NCBI RefSeq assembly: GCF_028009165.1
Contig: NC_079246.1
Coordinates: forward strand, 2,666,001-2,730,000
Length of the DNA stretch: 64,000 nt
From: Akanthomyces muscarius
Lineage: Eukaryota; Ascomycota; Sordariomycetes; Hypocreales; Cordycipitaceae
Reading direction: 5' to 3'
Made by a program: the position numbers and the translations under genes
Shown: positions 20,700-31,900 of the stretch, one piece after another
Layout: the number at the start of each line of letters is the position of its first letter
Position numbering within the stretch: position 1 is the first letter of the stretch
Notes under the pieces: model-generated
What the model was told of the DNA's origin: nothing
Databases searched by the model: none
The model's input: the letters and a program-made list of their open reading frames with translations, nothing else

Positions 20700-23226
20700 T
20701 CAATCGTCTAAAATCTCAATGACCTCTACGTCTCTTGATAGTTGATGCGGCTGGTTTGGCAGCCCTCTTGGCTGTGATGAGTTTTCCCGTTTCTGGTGAG
20801 AAGATGCTTCGACTTGCGATTCCCACTCCCCATTGTCACTCAGCGCAATGGTCCTCGTCTCTAAGTGGCCGGATTCGCGCAGTTGCTTCACAATGTTGGA
20901 AAAATAATCGCAGATACGCAATTGGTTCGGTCTCGCATCGCCACCACAAATAGGGCAGGCCCAGCAGTCGACCAGGCATGGCTCGGTTGGTGGTGACCCG
21001 AGCTTTTTTGTGCGGGACTGCAGCCAGTTTTCGAGATCAAAACACTGCAAATGTTTACAGTTGACGCCACGGACAGGGGTGTCACACATTCTTGAGCTGA
21101 TAGGGTCGCAGACTGAGACGTTCGAGGTACTACCAAGCAGAGCAATCTCGTTGGTGCCACTCAGCCCATAATAGTGTTTGATCGTATCCTTTGTTGTCTC
21201 TGCCGAAGCATGGGGGCTGCTATTGATGCCTGCCCACACTGATGCATGATTCTGAGTAGTAATTTGCTCGACTGCGATGAAATAGTCGTGGCCACGCTCG
21301 TTTGCAGACAGTGACGGCAGGCTAACATGAAGCTCGTTATAGCCGGCTTTCAAATCAGCGGACATCTCGGCCGGTAAATCTGTATGAAAGTGTTGCTTGC
21401 GGCTCAAGAAACACGGCATCGAATTTATCGTGATATGCATATGCGCTGGCCAGAACGTGCTGGCTCCTGCCCACCTCGACTCGCTTATCTCGGTTTCGTC
21501 CGATGCAAATCGACAGACGCGCACCCTGAAACGAAGAGTGTTGTTCTCAAACCTCACAACGGGTAGTGTGCAAATGTCAAATACGGCTTGCCGCACAGGG
21601 AGTTTCTGAAGTTGGTCATCGGATAGCGAGAATTTGATCTGTGTTAGGTGCGTGCTCACGTTCAGCTTTGTCGGCTGAACAATGAAGCTCTCGACATACT
21701 GGTAGTATTTTGTGGCCTCAATGTTTTTGGGTATGCGGTAAGGACTACGCTGCCGTGCCAAATGTAACCCGACTTTGAGTGATGACAAGCTGTAGGCGCT
21801 CTTCGGATACTCTGACTCGGGTATTGATCTGAAAACCTTGCCAGGTGCCGGATTCAAGAGCGCAGCCGGATTCTGAATCGGCGGAATCGCATTTTGAGCC
21901 AAAGCCGGCTGCGTGGGCTGAGCCATGGATGCCAATACGTTCTGAGGGTGGACTGGAGGTGGACCGGCAGCGGGCGAATGGTTTCTCGATGTGCCAGCAT
22001 ATTGAGCTATCTTTCGGATAGCATCTGCTGAGCCATAATTGGACGGAACCGGCTGAATTATTGATGGGATTGTCGAAGGCATGTTTCTGTTGTTCGCTTT
22101 CGGTGTCCAAGAATGCTGACTCTGGATGGGCTGCTCCGTGCCAGGCAAGAGTGAAGCGGGCTCGTTGATCATTGGGTCTTGACTGGTCGAGCCCGGGCCT
22201 TGATTGCTGACCTGCGCAGCTGGTGTTCTAGCCGGGAGAACCTGGAGAGATGGCGAAGCAACGGCTATCGGGGCTACGTGAGGTTAGCGAAAGTCAAAAC
22301 AATACGAATAAGTAGTGACACATACTATGAGCTTGAGAACGAAATTGCGCAATGAGGCTAAGATATCTGCCCACCAATGCGTTCCTAGTTTGCTGAATAT
22401 GGCCTGGTTGAAAATGACTCGATCGAATGGACGACTCGAAGTGACGGTCACTGGAAAAGAGTTCGGAGAAGGCATTCGAAAAGGGACCCTCCGGGCACCC
22501 TAGAAGTCGGCGACTGAGGGTAAATATAAGATCCTGTATGATGGAAGACGAGCATCGGAGCGTCTGTGTAATTTCCCAGATGAGAACGGGAAAGTCGCGG
22601 GCTATGATACGTGCTTGGAAGTCGTGCCACTGCCCCGCAAAGTTCGAAAGAAATTCAAAGATCTCTTCGGTGATGGACGTTAAAATTGGCCCAGGAATAT
22701 AGGAATCAAAAGTCGGGGCGGGAAAATTGGAAAACCACTCAACCTGCGTGGTGGGAAGAACGTCATTGCTTTTGAGAAGGACCGAGAGGGCGGCGAATGC
22801 TCTGTCGATGGCATCAGGCGCATACGGCCGCATAAGCTGGTAGGCAGCTTCTCTGTTGCGTGACCAAGTGCAGTATCTGTGGTGCACGACAATGTAGACA
22901 ATGTCGTGTCGCTTGCAGGCTGTCGACAATAAGAAGCAACGGGGATTATGGACACCATTAATATCTGCGGCAGTGGAGCTGGCACTGATATACTGGTCTA
23001 TTCTGGTTGTCCATGCTGAGAACACCCAGCTGGCGTCATTGGAGTAGACTCCATCTCCACGGAATATAAAGCTTGGACGCGGCAATGGGGATGGAATTTC
23101 CATGACAGTTCGCCGCGGTTGGGAGACTGGTGATGTAGCAGGCACAGCGCCGGGGAAGGGTTGCTCAGAGGAGTACGCTGAAGATCCTACCGTGGCCGAA
23201 AAAGTCTGCAGCGCGTCGGGATTCAT
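20700..23226 (-). CDS. MIZ/SP-RING zinc finger protein (SUMO E3 ligase-like)
   Basis: An 824-residue protein in two exons, 22326-23226 and 20700-22273, joined in phase 1 (intron GTATGT...CGTAG). The C-terminal SP-RING is clear near residues 695-740: MCDTPVRGVNCKHLQCFDL, ENWLQSR, then DCWACPICGG, with the Cys-His-Cys-Cys pattern of Siz/PIAS proteins that pass SUMO to substrates. A beta-rich region before it (LRFRVRVCRF...FWPAHMHITIN) may be PINIT-like. The N-terminal 310 residues form a helical domain I do not recognise, followed by a Pro/Gln/Asn-rich linker. Nuclear location and ligase activity are inferred from the SP-RING only. Confidence 0.83.
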
Positions 23227-24875
23227 TTCGGATATATGTTCACAGGGAAGTGAAAAGAAAGTGACGGCAGATTTGTTTTTTGTTGGCCGCGAGCGAAGGC
23301 TTGGGGTGACAGCCTAACCAGGTCACGGCCAGCAGACAAACGGCTTCGCCGGCCGGTCGCTTCAGGGTTTGAGAGCAGACAAACAAACAAACAGCAGCAC
23401 TACTTGGTGGTTGATGCCGTTTGCGAGCTCATCATCAAGAGTCGTGAAGGGGCTGGCTGGCCGTTGACAGGCGCATGTTGCATCGATTTGATTAACGGTG
23501 TTTGCTTTGGCGCCGAGGCTGGCCGGGGTGGTGCGCCTAGTGTCCGCTGTCAGCCAGCCAGCCTCGATGGGCGTGTTATGTGCATTGGTGTGCTGTGAGT
23601 TTTGCTGCTATGCATCAAGCCAGCGAAATTTGAGCTGCACTATTCAATAGAGGTATAGTTGTTCCCTGGTCGTGTGAGTCTAGATGAACCAAATGCTCAT
23701 GTCTATGCCTTACGGGATTAGTCGACGTTTATAACGTTTGGGCGAGGTTTCGACGGCGCAATGCCGTGCAGCACTACTGGAGAACATGTGACTTGAAGAT
23801 AGCGAATAAAATAAATATTTGGTGATTTTGACTGGGTATTTGGCATCCGAAATGTACAAAGTACCGAGGTAGGCCTCCAGCAAAAGACAGCGTAGCACAG
23901 CAGGGTACGGCACGACACGACACCACACTGCAGCCAGATGAGGGGACGCGTGGATCGAAGCCGTTGGCACAGACGATCGCGGCCGCGTCCACATAAGCTA
24001 CCTAGCCATCAGTGGTAACAGAGTGTACCTACATAGTACCTGGGTAGGCTGATAGGTGGACAGATGCCGCATAGTCTGAATTCAAAATCAAAGCTCCGAC
24101 CCGCCTTTTAGGAGGGCATAATCCACGGTAATCCAGCGGGAAAGCATAGGTACCTAGGTACTGGTACTGGCAATGGTGAGGGCAGCCCCCCGCCATCCAG
24201 CTGTTGCAGAGAGGTAGGTAGGTACCTTACCTCTTGTCCATCCTGTCCAGCTGCACGCCTGCTATGGTAAAATATTTGGGGAGGATGCCGTACCTCGCGG
24301 TGCCGCTCCCACCCACCAGGACCCCTGTACTCGGCCCCCAGGAGCCCCCGACCACACTCGTGCTGCACGACTAGAGGTACTTAGTACCACCCGCCTATTC
24401 ACCTAACTAGAATTATTGCCTCGCTGCATGGCATCTAGTTAGAGCACTACATCCAGGACAGCAAAACATGGTAAACTACCACCTCCGCCCAGCACTCGTC
24501 CTGTCTCGGTCCACCAAAAGCCGCCTCTCCTCAACACGGTACACTTGCTGGTAGCTCGCCCTTCTTTCATCCCGTAACGTATCCCAAGACAGAATCTCTT
24601 GACACATTCCATCGCCCACTCCTTTCTCGCCAACCGTCACTGTGCTTCCGCTATCCGACCCTCGTGCTATTTTCGAATCTCCTGCGAGCGCCTCCGCACC
24701 CTGCTCCCGACTGGCGCATGGCGCCCGCTTGCTGTGCCGCCCTCTAGCCCTACCCGCCACCTCGACCCTGCATGCCACCATTGTCACCCCGATATCAACA
24801 TAATCAATCGCTGCCTGGCCGCGGCACACAGGCAGTGCTGAATCTGATTAGGACTCCAGCTTGCCAACGTCGACC
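23227..24875. other. Divergent intergenic region with TAGGTACC-rich tract
   Basis: 1.65 kb between two start codons. From about 24000 to 24410 it is rich in TAGGTACC/TAGGTAGGTACC words, a low-complexity pattern seen in hypocrealean intergenic DNA. A C/T-rich leader lies at 24500-24870 before the BOI gene. No gene is seen. Confidence 0.5.
24140..24245. repeat. Degenerate TAGGTAC repeat tract
   Basis: Clusters of TAGGTACCTAGGTAC near 24150-24165 and GGTAGGTAGGTACC near 24214-24228. Similar words recur near 38270 and 55670. It looks like simple-sequence intergenic DNA. Confidence 0.5.
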
Positions 24876-27807
24876 ATGTCCGTCGCATTGCCGCCCAGAG
24901 GCCCCAGCGACGGCCCTCGCCCAGAAATTGGCGACACCCTGGTTGTTATCCGTACGTCCACGCCGCGACGGCCCAAGAAGGCCCAGATTACTCGCAGACG
25001 CTCACAAACTGCATAGATGACTTTCATGCTCGTAGCTCGGATGAGCTCAGTCTCGGTAAAGGCGACAGAGTTGAGCTGATTGAGCGCGATGACGAATTCG
25101 GCGACGGGTGGTTCCTCGGACGTCACCTGCTCAATGGCAACACAGGACTGTTCCCCGAAGGTTTGTCGCCAGTCACAGCATTTTTGGGCCATATTGACCA
25201 TATTCAGTGTACACTCGACCGGCTCCAAGGAATGTCCCCGGATCTTTGCCTGCTGCGCCCAGCGAAACACCAACCCTGCCCACTGTCGCTGCCAGTGTCC
25301 CGACGACGACTCCGCCAACGACGAGTAGTGCCAACGATACCCCTGCGCCCTCAAGCACCAGAGAAACCGACGCCGCGTCCATCTCACTCTCGATTCCTAC
25401 CTTGTCCGAAGCTTCTCTCGTCGAAAGTGCACCAAGTCAGAGAGGCGATGCTTCACCTGCCGTGCCTCCACCCACTTTACCTCTTCCTCAGCAAGCATCT
25501 GCCCACGACAGCCGCGTACTCAGCGAGACTCTCAATGTCATTGACGAACATATCACACGTCTGAGGTCCCCTCTCAGTACTGGCAGCAACCTGCGAAACC
25601 ACGGGAATGACTCCGGCTCCGAGTACAGTGTCCCGCTAGATCATCGCATGTCCTACATTCGTGGTGAGGAAACTGATGAGGAAGAGGATTTTTCCCACAC
25701 GAGACAAGAAGTACAAGGTTGGTCTGCCGACCAGGTAGCTGAGTACCTCTTTGAATCCGGGGTCGAGAAACAGCACTGCGAGGTGTTTCGCGACCAAGAG
25801 ATTAGTGGCGAAGTTTTATTGGGCATGGACCAGAGCTCCCTTTTTATCAAGGCCTTTGATCTCGGCTCTGTTGGTCGTAGACTTAAGACCTGGCACAAAA
25901 TCAAGGCTCTTCAAGACGAAGTGGCCAACAACGACACTGCCGTCAAGCGCGGCACCCACTATGGCAGCGAGGCCGGCTCCGAAGGCACTGGAAGGCGCAG
26001 AAGCCGCACCAACACAGTCACGACAAGCGGTTCCAATAGACCGTCGTCCCTCTCGACTCGTCACCTCTCCCAGGCTCCCAAGGCCTCTCCCACCACCCAG
26101 TTGACGCCTGCATCACCGCAAAAGATGGCTGATAGCCGACCAGGCCATGCAAAGCGTCCGTCAGCCGCTTCAATCCGAGAAATGCACCACTCTAGACGGC
26201 ACTCCTCCACTGACTTTCGCATTGGATCCCCCGGCCTACCCTCGCCGTCTCTGCAGCCTCTGTCTCCTGTGGAGGGCCACAGAAAACAGCCCTCATTCGA
26301 TCGGAACTGGACACTTGGCAATGCTTTCGGCCAGCCTGGAACTCGCCCTCTCTCATCTGCCGGTCTGCAAGATCTAATACCATCTGAGAAAGCTCAAGAC
26401 TCTGCTGTAGACCTCGACAGAGGGTACTTTTCCGGCACTGACGCTGAGGGCAGACGGCGAAACGTGCTTAAGAAGCGCGAGAGCATCGCCCACTCGCGTC
26501 AGTCCAGCTACGCAGAAGAGCAGAGAGTTCGCAGCGCTACTGCGCTTTCTAGACACTCGCGCTTTGGTAGCGTCGACTCGTATCGCGATGGACCATCTAC
26601 TGCTGCTCAAAAGTACTACGGCATTCAACCTGCTGCCCACGGCAGAAGTGCGTCGACAAACACCACCGAATCGATACGTCCTCTGCCCCCTCTGAAAGAT
26701 AATGTTCCTCCGCCTGTTACCAAACTGGACTCGAATCGCGCGCAGCCCTCGCCGAAGCAGCATGGATTCAATTCGGATTGGTTGTCGAACGTTGTGAACC
26801 GTCCAAGCCAGAAGTCAAGTCGCAGTGGCATGCGCGCCATTTCCGAGAAGCTCACCTCGGAGCGCCGTGCATCGCCGTCCGATTCCTCTCCCAAGGACAG
26901 CGCATCATTTTCGCCTGCGACTGGACAGAGCACGCCTTCTGCAGCGCAGAGCATGGAGCTGGACTCACCCGAAGTTACAAGTCCGAACAGCGCAGCTACT
27001 GCCCCGATCAAGGGGAAAAAGAAGGGCAAGAAGGGAACCAGTGCATATACGCGCGGATTATTAAAGATTGGTCCAGCAGAGGCCAAAGTCGGCGCAGAGT
27101 ATTTCGGGTGGATGAAGAAGAAGAGCTCGCATCTGATGACCACCTGGAAACCACGATTTTTCGTCCTTAAGGGTCGTCGCCTGTCATACTACTACTCCGA
27201 AGACGATACGGAAGAAAAGGGCCTCATCGACATTTCATTCCATCGCGTGCTACCGGCCGACAATGACCGACTCACGGGCCTTCACGCCACCATTACCAAC
27301 GCCGTCGGCGGACCGTCTATGCCGAACACCTCCATGTCTCCCGACGTGGAAAAGTCAAACGAGCCGGTCTTCATCTTCAAGCTGATGCCACCCCGTGCCG
27401 GCCTGTCGCGCGCCGTCAACTTTACCAAGCCCATGGTGCACTACTTTGCCGTGCCCAACGTGGAGCAGGGCCGGCTCTGGATGGCGGCCATGATGAAGGC
27501 GACGATTGACCGCGACGACACGGCGCCCATCACCACGACGTACCAGCAAAAGACGATTTCGCTCAACAAGGCCAAGCAGATGCGCCACCGCCCGCCCGCG
27601 CTCATGAACCTCGACGAGATGGCCGACGAGGAGAAAAAGGCCGAGGGCCATACTGGGCAGAACGGGCACAATAGCCTCGGCATCTTTGCAGAGACGGACA
27701 GCGGCGTGTCGGGCTTGGATAAGGTCAAGTCCAACGGCGTGCCGGCCGAGAAGGACACTGCTGGTGCTAGTGCCGGCGCAGGCGCTGTTGTTCCGCAGAG
27801 CGCCTAG
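24876..27807 (+). CDS. boi2: BOI-type SH3-SAM-PH polarity protein
   Basis: A 939-residue scaffold expected at sites of polarised growth, where Boi proteins link Cdc42, formins and exocyst in yeast. The exons are 24876-24951, 25017-25160 and 25208-27807. The SH3 domain is near residues 22-75 (HDFHARSSDELSLGKGDRVELIE, GWFLGRHLLNGNTGLFP). The SAM domain is near 240-311 (WSADQVAEYLFESGVEKQHCEVF...LGMDQSSLFIKAFDLGSVGRRLK). The PH domain is near 700-840 (YFGWMKKKSSHLMTTWKPRFFVLKGRRLSYY...). Between SAM and PH is a long Ser/Pro/Arg-rich disordered region with many probable phosphosites. Domain order matches Boi1/Boi2. Confidence 0.92.
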
Positions 27808-28561
27808 GCTGCGCTGTGCTGTCGCGGCCAAACCTTGCGACGTGGCAAGAAAGCTATGATGATGGTATGAATGTATACAAACACACACACGCATACAAAA
27901 GGGCGTAAAAAAAGATGATTATGTTTTTGACTGCTGGGATGAACAAGATAAGAAATGAATGATGGGTTGCTTGTTGCAGTTTCTGGGACTTTCTTTATAT
28001 TACATGGTGTCTTGATTTTTTCTGCTCTTTTTCCCCAATCTTGTCTCTATATCCTTTGCCAATTCTTCTTCACTAGCTTTACAACTTTCTTTTAAACTAC
28101 ATGTTTCTTTTTTTGGTATATATATATATCTTAGCAAAAGAGATGATGCAGGAGAGTGGAAGCATGCTCAAAGAAGACATTCTTATCCTGATTTATTTTT
28201 ATTACAACTTCTCCGATACTTTCCTACGCTTATTGTATCAATGCTGTCAGACATGGAAATGTGTCTTCTACAAACACTAGACACCACAAGAAAAGAGACG
28301 GATAGAGTAATTAATTTATGGGAGGTATATTCGTAGCTACGTTTAAAAGAGCCCGCAACTCCCCTGTACCGTGTAAATCGACCAGGTGTGCCTGGCAGAC
28401 ATCCCAATAAACTTGTTCACCACCTTGTCATTAACGCCCGTCTTGTCTCGTGAACAACATTTCAAGGCTGAATGGGGATAAAACGCAAAGCACGCTAACT
28501 GAGAAAATTCAAAATCCATAAACGCCGAGGAACGGTGCCCATTTCGAGCAGCTACAGTACA
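27808..28561. other. Convergent intergenic region
   Basis: 754 bp with A/T-rich sequence and a (TA)n run near 28116-28128. It holds the 3' untranslated regions of both flanking genes and no coding sequence. Confidence 0.55.
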
Positions 28562-31500
28562 TCAAGTAGCCTGGCCCAGCTTCTGATTCATACCGTGCAG
28601 CAGCTGTCTGATGGACTTCATCAGATGCTGCTCGACTCCCTCAAAGTTGCCACTCGTCTCGCCTTCGCCACTCGGGGGAATGATGCTGGCCTCGACAAAG
28701 CCGAGCACTCGATCAATAGCGGACAGCGTCACGGCTTCGGCCTTTGCTTCTCCCAGGCGACCCTTCAGCGCTTTGATGGAAACTTCCTTGAAGCCATTGA
28801 GTGATCCGAGAACCTTGGCGTCGAAAATTGGAGGGGGATCATTTGGTGACGTGCCGCCTGGCGTAGGGCTCTTGTTCTTCGTGAAACCGTCAATGACCTG
28901 ACGGATGCCCTTGATACAGATAGCTTCCATCTTGTCATTTTCGGTGGCGTCCTTCTTTAGGCCAACGCATCGGTTCAATGCCGACATGACAATGGCCTCG
29001 GCCTTGGGGTTGCGAGCCTTTTTGAGGTTGTCAACGAGGCCGTTCTTGAGACCGACCACCGCTTGTAGTAGTCGCGGCTCGATGACGGGCCGGAAAGCAG
29101 TAGGGCTTGTAGACGAAGCCGGCGCCTTGTCTGCTGCAGCTGGTTGCGACTGGGGTGTGCCGGCGGGGACCGGCGAAGGCTTCGCGGGAGCTGGAGGGCC
29201 AGGAGCAATCGGCTGTCCTGGTGCCTCGGTCTTGATAGGGCTGGCGGGCGGAGGAGGCCGGGCAGCATATGGTGAGCTGTAGGAGCCAGGCTGAGATACT
29301 CCCATCTGCGGTCTTGCCAGCGCCGGGGGAGGCGCGTATGTTCCAATCTGCGTGGGTGCTGGTGGCTGTGCCGCAATCGGGGCAGGGGTTTGCTGCGGCT
29401 GCTGCGGCTGCGGCGGTGGCTGCTGCTGGATCTGCTGCTGAATCTGCTGCGGGACCTGCTGCTGGGCTTGCTGTGGCTGTTGTTGGGGCTGTGCCTGTTG
29501 TTGTACGGGAGGTGCGTATTGGAGTGGGCGCTGCTGAGCTGGTTGACCAGCATATGCTTGCACTTGATAACCAGGGACTTGCCCTTGTCCATAGCCAGGT
29601 GGTCCTGCCATATGCTGCTGGTGCGCGTTGTATGGATAGGAATAGGGGCCATATCCTTGCGCAGCCATTGCTCTGTCTGGTGACGAAGCTTTGCGCTTCT
29701 TTCCGGCGTCCAGTTCTACCCCAGGAACGCGCGACCACAGGTTGGTCGTCTCGTCTTTTTTGAACGCCTCGTTCCCAATAAGATTATGACGGACACTACT
29801 TTCCCAGCCCTTCGTTTCGGTATGGAAATAAAACCATGGGTATCTTTGGCAGATTCTCTTGTAAATCTGCTTCAACGTAAGGCCGTCGGGGCCGGCGGCT
29901 GTCAGCGTCTCGTCAATTAATACGCCGTAATTCTTGTTGGGCTTTTGAAGTTGCTCCTCGGTGTAGTCTTCAATCTTGAGCTCCAAAGGCGGCGATTTTG
30001 GACGAGCCTTCTTTTCCTTCTTTTCTCGAGCCCGTCTCTCGGCATCGGAACCCTCGGCACCGTCTTCCCGCGGTTTGCGAGGCTTGTACTTGCGCTTCTC
30101 GGGCTGGTCTCCAGCATTGTCGGGTAGGGGATGCTTGCGTGGTCGGCCAACCTTGCGCTTGATAGGTGGTTCTAGGGGAGGCGGTTGTGGCAACGTCTTC
30201 TTCGCCATCTCTTGCTGCTGCTTTTTGAGAAGGCGCTGCTCCCGTTTCGACATGATGCCATTCTTCGGGGGTCTCCCAGGGCCTCGCTTCCTGGGTATCT
30301 CTGGCATAAGGAGATTCGGCTGGCCTGGGAACGCTTCACTCTTGATTGCTTCGTCACCTTCCATCATTTCCTCATCACCCATCTCTTCGTCGCCGTCAGC
30401 ATCATCACCAAGATCTGACAATTCAGGTAATGAGCCCTCAACATCTGATAACTCATCGCTGGTTTCTTGAATCTCGCCGTTGCCGTGGGTCTGTTCAAAC
30501 TCGAAGCTCATCTCCTTGCCACCGTGCGTTTGTCGCTTCTTGGCGGGCTTCTTCTCATCCTCGAGGTATTCTTCGGCTCCGGTCCTACCCTTTTCGACGC
30601 CATTGATAACGAAGCGGAAATCAATGTCCTTGATCTGCAGACGATCGCCACACTTGAGTACCACTTTGTCGCTCTTGTAGTGAACATCCTCGCAAAAAAA
30701 GCCGTTCTTGTGCAACGGAATTGCTTCGAAAACACCCTCTTCTTGGTTGTACGAAATCTTGAGATGCTCGCGGGAAATAGCCTTGGTCTTGCTGGCAATG
30801 TTAGGCCCCGGAGAGTGAATGCCAATAAAGGGGACGTGCCAAGGCGACGGCCGCAATGATGTAAGGTCAACGGCGGCGGCGCCAGGAGTATGTGACACGT
30901 ATTGACGATTAGAGATGATGTTGTCGGGGTTCTCTTCGTTTTCCTGCTGAGATGATCCGGCAGTGCTCGTTTTGCGACGCTTCGTTGGTCGACCGCTCTC
31001 TTCGCTATCAGATTCGGGACCAAGCATACCACCTTCTTCGGACACATATGACTTGCTAAACTTGCTACGGTCGTGCATCATAGGCGAAGGTGGGGGGAGA
31101 CCCCTGCTGGCATTCTCCTCCACGCGGCGTTTGTGAACGTCTGCGCGCTTTTCATCGCGACGGGCCTGTTCCATGGCACGCTGGTCACGGCCGACGATGA
31201 CAGCATAGGTTGTCATCTGGAAGACGGAATCGGCGAATTCTATGCGCGCAAAGGATTCAAGGCCCTTCTCAGCGCCAGGCTGACGGATGGTATTACCAGG
31301 AGCCAGGCTATTCATGCCAACACCCATGGAGTTGGGCAGCGTCACCTGCGACGGAGTGACGGTGGGCGGGGGCGACATTGCCGAGGGCGCGTTAGACATG
31401 GAAGCGAGGGCCATCATCATGTAGGCATGATGATCAATGTTTGACGTGGCGACGGGCGTAAATGGGGTCGAAGGGGCATAGTGCTCCGTGTTGGCCATGG

Positions 31501-31900
31501 CGGCGTCTTGCGTGTGCTGGCTCGCGTCGAGTTGGCCGCCGTTAGCCGTCGGGGTCGCGGCGTGGTTTGCGCTGGGCTGCGCGGTGACCGGGGTCTGAAC
31601 TGCTGCTAATCCATCATGCGCACCTGGCTGTGCGTTGCCTATGCCGCCATCTTTCGTATTTGGGGTGCTTGGTCGATTTGTTGTCGTCGAAAGCCCGTTG
31701 GCAGAATCGTTCAGAGGTGCCGCAGGAGCGGTCGGCGCGGTTGTAGCCTCGGCCGCATCAACCACCGCATCGGAGACAATGGGCCCTATCGAATCCGCAG
31801 TGGTAGGTGCCGTCGCAAGGGGAGGCGGCTGCTGGGAAGGAGCAGTGGCAGCGGCATCGTCGTCGGGAAGGCCCTGATGGCCTGCGCTCGACGAAGTCAT
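28562..31900 (-). CDS. fhl1: FHA and forkhead domain transcription factor (FHL1-like)
   Basis: A 1112-residue intronless protein. Frame extends upstream to about 32101 but the first ATG is at 31900 (MTSSSAGHQG). An FHA domain with a long insertion spans about residues 218-433 (FARIEFADSVFQMTTYAVIVGRD ... KAISREHLKISYNQ ... KNGFFCEDVHY). A divergent forkhead lies at about 650-725 (NKNYGVLIDETL, YKRICQRYPWFYF, GWESSVRHNLIGNEAFKK). A Gln/Pro-rich segment is near 797-835. AT-hook-like RKRGPGRPPK and KRKVGRPRKHP occur between the domains. FHA plus a non-canonical forkhead fits Fhl1, the regulator of ribosomal protein genes, better than Fkh1/2; this is by resemblance. The C-terminus carries a duplicated helical unit. 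Confidence 0.8.
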   Translation of the reverse strand: MTSSSAGHQGLPDDDAAATAPSQQPPPLATAPTTADSIGPIVSDAVVDAAEATTAPTAPAAPLNDSANGLSTTTNRPSTPNTKDGGIGNAQPGAHDGLAAVQTPVTAQPSANHAATPTANGGQLDASQHTQDAAMANTEHYAPSTPFTPVATSNIDHHAYMMMALASMSNAPSAMSPPPTVTPSQVTLPNSMGVGMNSLAPGNTIRQPGAEKGLESFARIEFADSVFQMTTYAVIVGRDQRAMEQARRDEKRADVHKRRVEENASRGLPPPSPMMHDRSKFSKSYVSEEGGMLGPESDSEESGRPTKRRKTSTAGSSQQENEENPDNIISNRQYVSHTPGAAAVDLTSLRPSPWHVPFIGIHSPGPNIASKTKAISREHLKISYNQEEGVFEAIPLHKNGFFCEDVHYKSDKVVLKCGDRLQIKDIDFRFVINGVEKGRTGAEEYLEDEKKPAKKRQTHGGKEMSFEFEQTHGNGEIQETSDELSDVEGSLPELSDLGDDADGDEEMGDEEMMEGDEAIKSEAFPGQPNLLMPEIPRKRGPGRPPKNGIMSKREQRLLKKQQQEMAKKTLPQPPPLEPPIKRKVGRPRKHPLPDNAGDQPEKRKYKPRKPREDGAEGSDAERRAREKKEKKARPKSPPLELKIEDYTEEQLQKPNKNYGVLIDETLTAAGPDGLTLKQIYKRICQRYPWFYFHTETKGWESSVRHNLIGNEAFKKDETTNLWSRVPGVELDAGKKRKASSPDRAMAAQGYGPYSYPYNAHQQHMAGPPGYGQGQVPGYQVQAYAGQPAQQRPLQYAPPVQQQAQPQQQPQQAQQQVPQQIQQQIQQQPPPQPQQPQQTPAPIAAQPPAPTQIGTYAPPPALARPQMGVSQPGSYSSPYAARPPPPASPIKTEAPGQPIAPGPPAPAKPSPVPAGTPQSQPAAADKAPASSTSPTAFRPVIEPRLLQAVVGLKNGLVDNLKKARNPKAEAIVMSALNRCVGLKKDATENDKMEAICIKGIRQVIDGFTKNKSPTPGGTSPNDPPPIFDAKVLGSLNGFKEVSIKALKGRLGEAKAEAVTLSAIDRVLGFVEASIIPPSGEGETSGNFEGVEQHLMKSIRQLLHGMNQKLGQAT

